Below, in pieces: positions 8,155 to 15,832 of a DNA stretch of 41,108 nt. Numbering within the stretch: position 1 is the first letter of the stretch; each line of letters starts with the position of its first letter. A model generated the notes under the pieces. It saw only the letters and a list, made by a program, of their open reading frames with translations, ran no database searches and was not told where the DNA came from. The translations under genes were made by a program, and so were the position numbers. The DNA is from a virus: IMG/VR virus record IMGVR_UViG_3300036770_007224, positions 1-41,108 of that record, one strand, 5' to 3'.

Positions 8155-9621
8155 ATGAGTAATAAAGAAAAATCTTTAGTTGAAGAGGCATTACTACAAA
8201 TGAAAAATTTGGAAGAAGCCGTTACACAAAACGCAAAAGGAATACTTGCTTCAACTATGAAGGAAGAAATCAAAGAATTAGTAAAAGAATCTCTTGAAGA
8301 AGAGGTTAAAGAAGGAATGGAGATGAAAAGTTCAGAAAAGAAAAAAGAGTCAGAAATGACTGAACAAGGTGAGATGGAACTTGATATCGACGACACAGAA
8401 GAGGAATCTGATGACATTACAGGTGACGACGAGGAAATCGAGTTGGATACTATGTTTATGGACAAGGATTCTGATGATGAGGAATTCGAACTCGGAGCAG
8501 AGGACGAAGAAGTTATGTTACCACTTGATTTGACTGGTGCATCAGATGAAGAAATTCTGAAGGTGTTCAAGGCAATGGGTGACGAAGACGGAATCATCGT
8601 TAAAAAAGATGGTGAAGAAATTCACTTGAAAGATGAAACTTCTGATGTTGAATATAAAATTGATCTTGGTGAGTCAGAAGAAGAGGAACCTATCGAAGAA
8701 ATGATGGGTGACGATTTTGAAGATTTGGACGAAATCGTTTATGAAATCGAACTCGATGACGAGGACGATGATAATGATGATGAGGAGGAAATGATGTCAG
8801 AAGAAAAAATGACAGTTACTCCAAAAGGCGAAGGAATGGGTAAACCTAAATTCAAGTATCCTTCTAAAATGAAGGGTGGTGTTACTGAAACTGAAGACAT
8901 CGAAGAGATGACTGAAGGTGAAATGTCAGTAAAACCAAAAGGTGAAGGAATGGGTAAACCTAAATTCAAGTATCCTTCAAAAATGAAGGGTGGTGTTACC
9001 GAAACTGAAGATGTTGAAGAAATGTCAAAAGAAGAGGCTACCGAAGATTTTGGTTCTAAAAAAGACGAATATAAGCGTAGAAAAGGACACAAAATAGGTG
9101 ACAAAGACGGACACTACAAAGATTACGAGAATGAAGCTGAAACCACAGAAGCTTCGAGAACCTATGGTAATGGTTCAAGAAACTACCCAGGTAGAGGTAT
9201 TCCTAAAATGAAAGTAATTCCAAATTCAGCTCTAGCAGAAGAAGTTGAATCATTAAGAGCTAAGAATGACGAGTACAGAAAAGCTCTTAACATATTCAAA
9301 GACAAGCTCAACGAAGTTGCAGTATTCAATTCTAACCTTGCTTACGCAGTTAGACTATTTACTGAAAACTCCACGACTAAACAAGAAAAAATAAATGTTC
9401 TTAGAAGATTCGACAATGTTGAAACTTTGAAAGAATCAAAAGCTCTGTACAAAACAATTAAAGATGAATTAACCACACAGTCAGTTGTTACTGAATCTGT
9501 TGAAACTAAGTTACAACAGACACCAACTGCAGGTTCTTCAAGTACTTTGATTGAGAGCAAAACTTATGAAAATCCACAGTTCCAAAGAATGAAGGATTTA
9601 ATGGGTAAATTAAATAAATAA
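8155..9621 (+). CDS. 22: Prohead core scaffold protein, T4 gp22-like
   Basis: A 488-aa, extremely acidic protein immediately upstream of the major capsid gene, the place of T4 gene 22. Order of parts: an N-terminal helix (KSLVEEALLQMKNLEEAV), a long Glu/Asp region (about 40-215), two near-identical 38-residue repeats containing GKPKFKYPSKMKGG, a Lys/Gly-rich stretch, and a C-terminal helical domain (LAEEVESLRAKNDEYRKAL, then NSNLAYAVRLFTENSTT). Scaffold is expected to be cleaved by gp21. It is nearly twice the length of T4 gp22 (269 aa), the excess being the acidic region and repeats. The assignment rests on position, charge and the C-terminal coiled coil rather than a close match. Confidence 0.75.
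   Translation: MSNKEKSLVEEALLQMKNLEEAVTQNAKGILASTMKEEIKELVKESLEEEVKEGMEMKSSEKKKESEMTEQGEMELDIDDTEEESDDITGDDEEIELDTMFMDKDSDDEEFELGAEDEEVMLPLDLTGASDEEILKVFKAMGDEDGIIVKKDGEEIHLKDETSDVEYKIDLGESEEEEPIEEMMGDDFEDLDEIVYEIELDDEDDDNDDEEEMMSEEKMTVTPKGEGMGKPKFKYPSKMKGGVTETEDIEEMTEGEMSVKPKGEGMGKPKFKYPSKMKGGVTETEDVEEMSKEEATEDFGSKKDEYKRRKGHKIGDKDGHYKDYENEAETTEASRTYGNGSRNYPGRGIPKMKVIPNSALAEEVESLRAKNDEYRKALNIFKDKLNEVAVFNSNLAYAVRLFTENSTTKQEKINVLRRFDNVETLKESKALYKTIKDELTTQSVVTESVETKLQQTPTAGSSSTLIESKTYENPQFQRMKDLMGKLNK
8809..9024 (+). repeat. Two-copy 114-bp tandem repeat inside the scaffold gene
   Basis: The copies start at 8809 and 8923. Both encode MxVxPKGEGMGKPKFKYP followed by SKMKGGVTETED and a variable acidic end. 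The period is 38 codons, with mostly synonymous differences, and the second copy fades after 9024. Confidence 0.9.
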
Positions 9622-9644
9622 ACATCCTAAAAAAAAAAATTAAA

Positions 9645-11450
9645 ATGGGAGCATTATTAGAATCAGGTCTTGTTGGTAACATCGGTCTTAAGCACTTGAA
9701 AGTTATCAAAGAAGACACAATCAACAAATGGGACAAACTTGGATTCCTTGAGGGTCTAAAGGGTCACTTAAAGGAAAACGTAGCTCAGTTATACGAAAAC
9801 CAAGCTTCATACTTAATCAATGAAGCTGCGTCTACAACAGACTCAGGTTCATTCGAGACTGTAGTTTTCCCAATCGTTAGAAGAGTTTTCTCTAAACTTT
9901 TAGCTAACGATATCGTATCAGTACAAGCAATGAACCTACCTATCGGTAAGTTGTTCTACTTCGTACCTAAAATCCAAAACAGAGCAAATAACAGTCACTT
10001 CGCACCTATCGGAGCACCAAACGGTCCTACAGATCCAAACGTAGGTTACGGTTCAGGTAAAAACCTTTACGATAGATTCTACGAAGGTACAGAACCAGGA
10101 TTAGATCCAGAAGGTTTGTTCGACTACTCTAAAGGAGAATACTCAGCAAGAACTGTAAATTTGGTTACACAAAGATGGGTTGGTGATAGTCTTTTGGCTT
10201 TCAACTACGCAGCTAACACAGAGTATAGAAAAGTTCTTGTTGCGATGTCAGGTTTCAACAACGCAGGTGCCGGTAAACTTATCGGACCTGATGGTAACGA
10301 AATGGACAACGAAGCTTTCTTGGCGGGATTGACTATTGCTATCAATGGTAACTCAGATATTAACTTCTTCTCAGGTTTGAGCTCAACTTCAGCAGTTGCA
10401 TCTAACGGTAACTTGTTGTTCAGAGTTGTAACTCAAGTATATGGTAAGGGTATCGTTCAGTATGGTTCACCAAACACTGCAACTGTATTCCCAACCACAG
10501 GAAACGGTGGTACTTACGACAACCTTTGTGACGCTAACGGCGTGATCTACTTGGAGATTGACACTCAAGTTCCATGTACAGTAACTGCAAACTCTATTGA
10601 CGGTTACTCAGGTTTCACTACAGGTACAGGTGCAACTAACGCAAACTCAGCGTTCACAGCTACATACAGAATTTACAAAGAATTGGAATTCGAAGATGCT
10701 ATCGGTGAAGTTTCTTTCGACCTTGAGTCAGTAACAGTATCTGTTACAGAAAGAAAACTAAGAGCTCAATGGTCTCCTGAATTAGCACAGGACGTTTCTG
10801 CGTTCCACAACATCGACGCTGAAGCTGAATTAACAGCTTTATTGTCTGAACAAGTTGCAGCAGAAATCGATCGTGAAATCTTGAGAGACTTGAGAAAAGG
10901 CGCGGCTTGGAACCTACGTTGGGACTACAACGGATGGAAAAGAGGAACTACCGCTAATCCATTGACTCAGTACACTCAAAAAGACTGGAACCAAACTCTT
11001 ATCACAGCTATCAACCAAATCTCTGCACAGATTCACAAATCTACATTGAGAGGTGGAGCTAACTGGATTGTTGTTTCTTCTGAAATCAGCGCTATCTTTG
11101 ACGACTTGGAGTACTTCCACGTTTCAAACGCGGCTCCTGAGCAAGATCAATACAACATGGGTATCGAAAGAGTTGGTACATTAGCAGGTAGATATCAAGT
11201 ATACCGTGATCCTTACTTCCCACCTAACACAGTATTGTTGGGACACAAAGGTACATCATTACTTGACACTGGTTACGTTTACGCACCATATGTACCTCTA
11301 CAGTTGACTCCAACTATGTACAACCCATTCAACTTTACACCTATCAAGGGTATCATGACAAGATACGCTAAGAAAATGGTTAACAACCGTTTCTATGGTA
11401 GAATCACAGTTGATGGTGTTAGAACATTCGACTTGAGAGAATTGAGATAA
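9645..11450 (+). CDS. 23: Major capsid protein, T4 gp23 type
   Basis: HK97-fold hexamer subunit. The N-terminal targeting/delta region (LLESGLVGNIG, NKWDKLGFLEGLKGHL) is followed by YLINE-AAS, which fits the gp21 cleavage rule (Leu/Ile-x-Glu then Ala): cutting after E60 would match the T4 site after E65. FPIVRRVFSKLLANDIVSVQAM begins the conserved core, and the C-terminus has MTRYAKK and FYGRITVDG. At 601 aa it exceeds T4 gp23 (521). A Gly/Ser/Thr/Asn-rich stretch at about 230-340 may be an inserted surface domain. Its codons look more selected (many AAC, TTC, TAC) than in neighbouring genes, as expected for a very abundant protein. It lies 23 nt after the scaffold gene and has no TATTTAT element of its own. 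Confidence 0.95.
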   Translation: MGALLESGLVGNIGLKHLKVIKEDTINKWDKLGFLEGLKGHLKENVAQLYENQASYLINEAASTTDSGSFETVVFPIVRRVFSKLLANDIVSVQAMNLPIGKLFYFVPKIQNRANNSHFAPIGAPNGPTDPNVGYGSGKNLYDRFYEGTEPGLDPEGLFDYSKGEYSARTVNLVTQRWVGDSLLAFNYAANTEYRKVLVAMSGFNNAGAGKLIGPDGNEMDNEAFLAGLTIAINGNSDINFFSGLSSTSAVASNGNLLFRVVTQVYGKGIVQYGSPNTATVFPTTGNGGTYDNLCDANGVIYLEIDTQVPCTVTANSIDGYSGFTTGTGATNANSAFTATYRIYKELEFEDAIGEVSFDLESVTVSVTERKLRAQWSPELAQDVSAFHNIDAEAELTALLSEQVAAEIDREILRDLRKGAAWNLRWDYNGWKRGTTANPLTQYTQKDWNQTLITAINQISAQIHKSTLRGGANWIVVSSEISAIFDDLEYFHVSNAAPEQDQYNMGIERVGTLAGRYQVYRDPYFPPNTVLLGHKGTSLLDTGYVYAPYVPLQLTPTMYNPFNFTPIKGIMTRYAKKMVNNRFYGRITVDGVRTFDLRELR

Positions 11451-11474
11451 TTCTAATCAAGAACACAAAACGAA

Positions 11475-11501
11475 GGGGGACTGAAAAGTCCCCCTTTTTT
11501 T
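11475..11501 (+). terminator. Strong terminator after the major capsid gene
   Basis: The stem GGGGGACT / AGTCCCCC closes a GAAA tetraloop and is followed by a run of seven T. It ends the scaffold/capsid unit. The stop of the opposing small gene lies in the T-run, so the hairpin may also serve the minus strand, although the T-tract on that side is weak. Confidence 0.95.
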
Positions 11502-11673
11502 ATTTTCTACAAAATTTAGAATCTTCACCGTAATACAAACATCTCAGCACATTAACTTCAGTACGCATGGATTGATATTCGTCACCTATGAACGGTTTAT
11601 GTCCGTTTCTAACTGCTAAAAACATAGTATACTCACATTCAACAATACGTTTAAGTATTTGATTTTCATCCAT
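11500..11673 (-). CDS. Small unrecognised protein (57 aa)
   Basis: The open frame starts at the ATG at 11673 and reads MDENQILKRIVECEY, then TMFLAVRNGHKPFIGD, and ends GEDSKFCRK before TAA at 11500. Its ATG lies inside the last codons of the gene at 11666-11902 (8-nt overlap), typical of coupled genes. It fills an otherwise empty stretch, and its helical N-terminus and soluble composition look coding. No family is recognised. Confidence 0.6.
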   Translation of the reverse strand: MDENQILKRIVECEYTMFLAVRNGHKPFIGDEYQSMRTEVNVLRCLYYGEDSKFCRK

Positions 11674-11902
11674 TGTTTTCAGGTGTAATAGTAAAAAATC
11701 TTAAAGATTTTGATATTATTTCACTCTCTTCTAAAGAAAAAATCCCTTGAGCATGTGAATACTTCAAGGCTAAATTCAAAATGTAAAAAGATTGTTCCGG
11801 GGTTATATTTTCGATAAACATGTCTATGTCTTTTTGTGACGTGTAGTTAATTGTCCCGAACAATTGTCCTATAGGTTTTTTTTGTTGCTCCTCTGCTTGC
11901 AT
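11666..11902 (-). CDS. Small unrecognised protein (78 aa)
   Basis: It starts MQAEEQQKKPIGQLFG at an ATG followed by coding-like sequence: TSQKDIDMFIENITPEQSFYILNLALKYS, then a helix LEESEIISKSLRFF. It looks like a small helical soluble protein. It is the first of two overlapping minus-strand genes between gp23 and the plus-strand gene at 11941. No TATTTAT element is at the usual distance on its strand. Function unknown. Confidence 0.65.
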   Translation of the reverse strand: MQAEEQQKKPIGQLFGTINYTSQKDIDMFIENITPEQSFYILNLALKYSHAQGIFSLEESEIISKSLRFFTITPENNG

Positions 11903-11915
11903 ATTTATTTTGATA

Positions 11916-11923
11916 TATTTATA
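11916..11923 (+). promoter_or_regulatory. Putative late promoter element TATTTATA
   Basis: TATTTATATGTAATAAAG begins 25 nt before the ATG at 11941, close to the 21-nt standard; a second TATTTAT is at 11902. Confidence 0.45.
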
Positions 11924-11940
11924 TGTAATAAAGTTATTCT

Positions 11941-13626
11941 ATGAAAAATATAAAAGAAATGACTACAAGTCAAAGCGATGGTAAGTTTGTGGGTAAATTA
12001 ATTTTAGGAAAAAGAAATTTCAAAAAAGAACTTGAGCCTTTTAATATTGCAATAGAAAACGAAAGTGAAACTGAACAAATAAACGAAGATTTAGCAGTGT
12101 GGTTTGGGACAAAAAAGAAACCAAAAGGAAGTAAACAACCAAAGGGTCCGTGGGTTAATATTTGTCGTAAGGTAGATGGCAAACATCCACCATGTGGGAG
12201 AGACAATACAGACAAGGGTGGTTACCCAAAATGTCGTGCAGCAGGAGTTGCGGGAAAAATGTCTGACTCAGAAAAAAAAGCAGCATGTGCCCAAAAAAGA
12301 AGAGCAGAAAAAAAAGATACTCAAACAGGTAAAGGACAGAAACCTGTAATGACATCTTACAAAAAAAGAAAGTCCACAAAAGAATCAATACATGAACTTG
12401 CTATTATGGTGATGAAGAATATTTCAGAAAATGATAATTTTGAAGTATCACCATCAACTAAAGTTCAAAAAAACATCTGTGAAACTAAAAAGTTTTGTTC
12501 GGCACAAGGCCCGATTACTTTTGGACAATTAAGATCTATAATTTCATCGGCAACAAATAAAAGATTAGGTATACACATTGGTGAAGGTGGTGTGAAGGCA
12601 CTTATAAGGTTACTTCCTTGGTTTATACCTCAGATTGCATTTGCAGGGTTTTTCGGATCCGCACTTAGAGCCGCTAATAAAATTATATCACCTACGTTGA
12701 AAGAAACATCATCTTACAAAACTTGGTGGGCAAAAACTATTCTGAAGTTATTCAATTTAGTTGAGGGAGAGATAAGTGCAACAGACCCCTTCAGTAGAAT
12801 TTTTTTCATAGGTGATGGATTAATGCATTTGATGAATGAAGAATCGAAAATAGAATTCGCAGAATACATCTCGAATGTGGTAAGTAGTCAACCAGATGAT
12901 GAAGTAGTACCTGATTTTTTTGTTGAGAATGAATTAAGAAACTGGATTAATAAAAAATTCTTAATAAGTCCACCTTTATCCTCCGTTTCAGACGGTGATA
13001 GATTAAGTGAGACCTCAAGAAAGGTAAGTGTTACAAAATCAAACTATGGTAATTACATAGGTTTTTTTGAGAAAGACGATAATTTATCCATATCCAAAAA
13101 TCTAAACGAAAATTCTAATCATTATTGTGAACTTTACTACTTCGACATGTTGAATCACCCGAAAAGTATTTCGATAGCTGAAAAGTTTTGTAAAAGTTCC
13201 GAATACTTGACTGAATCCGAAGGTGGTAAGTACTCACATATTAATTTTGTACCACCTGTATCTGTTGCAAATCAAGCTAGTAAAGGTTTGGAATATAGAA
13301 AAAAGGCGGGAGGTAAAGGTGGTTTGACACCTTCACAAGCTGCGGCGTCTAATAGAAGTGGTGAAACAAAAAATTTGGGTTCAGGTGTACAAAGAGCTGT
13401 TAATCTCAAAAATAGAACATCAATGTCTCCTTCTACCGTTAAGAGGATGAAGGCTTTTTTTGATAGACATGAAAAGAACAAGTCGATAGATTCTGATAAC
13501 AAGGGAACTCCTTGGAAAGACAAGGGTTATGTTGCTTGGTTATTATGGGGTGGTGATGCTGGTTATGCTTGGGCACGAAAAGTTGTTAAACAGATGGAAA
13601 CTGCCGACAAAAAGAAAAAAGATTAA
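11941..13626 (+). CDS. Three-part phage protein: DUF5872-like, central helical, and WGGDAGYAWA domains
   Basis: A 561-aa protein with three visible parts. Residues about 50-125 are Lys/Gly/Cys-rich (FGTKKKPKGSKQPKGPW, CGRDNTDKGGYPKCRAAG, KKAACAQKRRAEKK) and resemble DUF5872-type segments of large viruses and T4-like phages. Residues about 165-340 form a mostly helical hydrophobic region (FGQLRSIISSATNKRLGI, LLPWFIPQIAFAGFFGSAL). The C-terminal 130 residues (SVANQASKGLEYRKKAGG, MSPSTVKRMKAFFDRHEKN, AWLLWGGDAGYAWARK) are a domain often seen attached to different phage proteins, function unknown to me. It is a separate plus-strand gene with its own promoter-like element and is probably virion-associated. 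Confidence 0.7.
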   Translation: MKNIKEMTTSQSDGKFVGKLILGKRNFKKELEPFNIAIENESETEQINEDLAVWFGTKKKPKGSKQPKGPWVNICRKVDGKHPPCGRDNTDKGGYPKCRAAGVAGKMSDSEKKAACAQKRRAEKKDTQTGKGQKPVMTSYKKRKSTKESIHELAIMVMKNISENDNFEVSPSTKVQKNICETKKFCSAQGPITFGQLRSIISSATNKRLGIHIGEGGVKALIRLLPWFIPQIAFAGFFGSALRAANKIISPTLKETSSYKTWWAKTILKLFNLVEGEISATDPFSRIFFIGDGLMHLMNEESKIEFAEYISNVVSSQPDDEVVPDFFVENELRNWINKKFLISPPLSSVSDGDRLSETSRKVSVTKSNYGNYIGFFEKDDNLSISKNLNENSNHYCELYYFDMLNHPKSISIAEKFCKSSEYLTESEGGKYSHINFVPPVSVANQASKGLEYRKKAGGKGGLTPSQAAASNRSGETKNLGSGVQRAVNLKNRTSMSPSTVKRMKAFFDRHEKNKSIDSDNKGTPWKDKGYVAWLLWGGDAGYAWARKVVKQMETADKKKKD

Positions 13627-13787
13627 TTTTTTTTCAAGGACTTCAATCCTACCGAGTATTTTTGAAAGTTACTGTAAAAGTCTGGTTTCATTTCCATAAA
13701 GTAATCAACGGCACTGTCAACAGAAGAAGCTTGAGTTTCCATTACTATTTCATTGTTTTCAGAAAGAGTGTAAGTAATTTGGTTCAT
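13623..13787 (-). CDS. Small unrecognised protein (54 aa)
   Basis: The ATG at 13787 begins MNQITYTLSENNEIVMETQA and the frame runs through VDSAVDYFMEMKPDFYSN and QKYSVGLKSLKKN to a TAA overlapping the stop of the convergent gene at 11941-13626. It has one strand pair and one helix by composition. The tight fit between neighbours and the regular codon pattern support a gene. Function unknown. Confidence 0.6.
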   Translation of the reverse strand: MNQITYTLSENNEIVMETQASSVDSAVDYFMEMKPDFYSNFQKYSVGLKSLKKN

Positions 13788-13813
13788 TGTGAAATTTTTT
13801 GCTAATGTACAAA

Positions 13814-14278
13814 TTAGTTTTTACCTGAACAATATTTTCCTGAACATCTTTTTTCACCATCTAAACCCGCCACTTGTCCTTTACATACTTGCACTGCATG
13901 TCCGTTAGCATAGGCACTTGGATATACATCATACTTTGCTTTGGCAGAATTAATACCACGTGAACATAAAGTGTTTTTTTTCTTTTTCTTTTTTTTCTTA
14001 CCTTCATCAATTTGGACGTAATCGACATATTGGGATTGTTTTTCCATTTCGTTTTTGAAAAAATCAAAAACCTGATCCATATTTGTTTTTGCCTCAGAAA
14101 TGTGATCATCCGCCCAATCATGTCCTCCCTGTAAAATTTCTTCAATCATGTTCGGATCCATTTCCAACATCATATCTATTTGTCTTCTCATTTGTTTTAA
14201 GTTACTAAAAAACATATAGTTTTCTGTGTAACTTTCCTTAAGAACTTTGTGTATAATTTTTTTTAACGGGGTGTTCAT
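13814..14278 (-). CDS. Unrecognised protein with poly-lysine linker and Cys-rich C-terminus
   Basis: A 154-aa protein. The first 90 residues are helical (PLKKIIHKVLKES, QMRRQIDMMLEMDPNMIEEIL). Then comes an uninterrupted run of eight Lys, and a C-terminal 50-residue segment TLCSRGINSAKAKYDVYP, YANGHAVQVCKGQVAG, with Cys at regular places and a CSGKYCSG end. This Cys-rich segment recurs in T4-like phages, where its role is not established. The ATG overlaps the stop of the upstream gene as ATGA, so the two are co-translated. Confidence 0.7.
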   Translation of the reverse strand: MNTPLKKIIHKVLKESYTENYMFFSNLKQMRRQIDMMLEMDPNMIEEILQGGHDWADDHISEAKTNMDQVFDFFKNEMEKQSQYVDYVQIDEGKKKKKKKKNTLCSRGINSAKAKYDVYPSAYANGHAVQVCKGQVAGLDGEKRCSGKYCSGKN

Positions 14279-15789
14279 ATTTTGTTAACTATTTGGAAGG
14301 TTAATTCTCTTTTATAAGTATTTGTTTCGTAATCAGAAAGTACTTTTATGTCTACGTAATATTGATTCGGTACTTTGTCTCTTGTGTCGAATATAAAGTA
14401 GTAGGCATCTGGAGTTCTATTTATTCTAGTCCAATCTTGTACTTGAACCTCAGTATTAGCGCCTTCACGTACATATACTCTGTAGTACGCCTGTACATCG
14501 TTCAACACTTCATTTGGTGAGTAAGCTTTTTTGATTGTTACATTAACTTTTCTCACATCAGTGTTCAGAATTTTTTCATTTTGCTTGATACCTGAAAAAT
14601 CAAAACCATAAATCGATGGGTCTTTAGTTGATGAACCTATTTGGTAGTATCCTGAACTTTGTTGTATTACAAATTCGTTTGTTATTAAACCTACTTCAAC
14701 ACCATTTATTGTTATACCACTCCATTGATCGTAAAACATACATGGAGTCGTCTGTCCTGTAATAATCGGTACAGTAACCTCGTAGACACCTTCAGTGATT
14801 AGGCAGGTAGATAGTCCAGTGTATGAACTACCCAAATATTCTTCATTGGAATTCAATATGTTTACAATTGGTAAATTGTCGAAGTTTGTTGGTTGTCCAT
14901 TTATGTAAGAATACAGGTATAAATGATTAACTTTGTTTTGATAAAATGAATTTCTGTCATCCAATATCAAATCATCGTAATTCGTTTCTAAAAATGGTTC
15001 ATAGAACGTTTGAGTATGTCTTGTGAAAAAACCAACTGAATAATTTTCTGTGAGTCCTGAAATGTTTTCAATTTCGGGAACATAGGCAATTCCCCAACCT
15101 GTGAAACCGGAAGTATTACCCGTGATAACTTCATTTATTTCATTTGTCATATCAAACTCTATGTTTTCATTTCCAAATTCAAAATGTTGTGTTGCCACAA
15201 TTGTAAGACCGGAATAGTTAAAACAGGTATTTCCTGAATTAGAATTTGTATTATCATATATTCCAGGTTGTCCCCAATTCGAGATTGTTTCAGATTGATA
15301 CCAATTCGATGGACGAGTAGAAAAACTTTTATCAGTTTCAAGGGCTAAAGATATAGTAGAACCGTTACTCGAATTCAAATTCGTTGCGGAATTGTAGTAA
15401 TCATACCCAACACCCTCATCCCAAGTCTGTCCCGATCCTGTGCAACCTGAAACAGGAATTCTAAAAAGTATTAAGTCGAATGATGTTGCTCTTCGTCTTC
15501 CTTCTGAAGTCATAGAATTCAAAAGTTCAGTATCAAATGCCGATGTGTTTGTCATTTTTAGTGTGTGACTAGCACTTCTACTACATCCTGTAGATATGGT
15601 ACCATTGTAATACAATTGTCTTAGTTGTGATAAATCAATATCAAAAATAAAACGGCTAAACCCTATAGGTGAAGTCAAATCTTGAACACCGCCATAAAAA
15701 AGCTCAGTCACAGGGTTTCTACCTGTGTTAGTGTATGAATTTGATATGATTGTGTTATTTCTATTGAAATAAGATCGGAAAATTGACAT
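14275..15789 (-). CDS. Probable virion structural protein (504 aa), unrecognised family
   Basis: The sequence is Ser/Thr/Asn/Tyr/Gly-rich with alternating strand patterns (SRFIFDIDLSQLR, TISLALETDKSF, EFVIQQSSGYYQI) and no enzyme motif, a composition typical of tail, fibre or neck proteins. The C-terminus (VQDWTRINRTPDAYYFIF, YYVDIKVLSD) suggests beta-sandwich repeats. It has its own TATTTAT element exactly 21 nt before the ATG at 15789. The partial gene at the right edge has a similar composition and a similar start (NYYFNR versus SYFNRN). The structural role is inferred. Confidence 0.65.
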   Translation of the reverse strand: MSIFRSYFNRNNTIISNSYTNTGRNPVTELFYGGVQDLTSPIGFSRFIFDIDLSQLRQLYYNGTISTGCSRSASHTLKMTNTSAFDTELLNSMTSEGRRRATSFDLILFRIPVSGCTGSGQTWDEGVGYDYYNSATNLNSSNGSTISLALETDKSFSTRPSNWYQSETISNWGQPGIYDNTNSNSGNTCFNYSGLTIVATQHFEFGNENIEFDMTNEINEVITGNTSGFTGWGIAYVPEIENISGLTENYSVGFFTRHTQTFYEPFLETNYDDLILDDRNSFYQNKVNHLYLYSYINGQPTNFDNLPIVNILNSNEEYLGSSYTGLSTCLITEGVYEVTVPIITGQTTPCMFYDQWSGITINGVEVGLITNEFVIQQSSGYYQIGSSTKDPSIYGFDFSGIKQNEKILNTDVRKVNVTIKKAYSPNEVLNDVQAYYRVYVREGANTEVQVQDWTRINRTPDAYYFIFDTRDKVPNQYYVDIKVLSDYETNTYKRELTFQIVNKI

Positions 15790-15803
15790 TACAAACTTTT
15801 ATA

Positions 15804-15810
15804 ATAAATA
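15804..15810 (-). promoter_or_regulatory. Putative late promoter element TATTTAT (minus strand)
   Basis: On the minus strand TATTTATTATAAAAG begins exactly 21 nt before the ATG at 15789; the eight bases after TATTTA match those before the portal gene. Confidence 0.55.
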
Positions 15811-15832
15811 TCAAAAGTTAGGAAATAGAAAT

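Noticed and set aside
8112-8597. 161-codon minus-strand frame under the scaffold gene
   Set aside because: Ser-rich translation is the antisense shadow of the Glu/Asp-rich scaffold repeats.
13610-13640. Terminator between convergent genes at 13.62 kb
   Set aside because: Only an A-run facing a T-run; no GC-containing stem, and the stops overlap.
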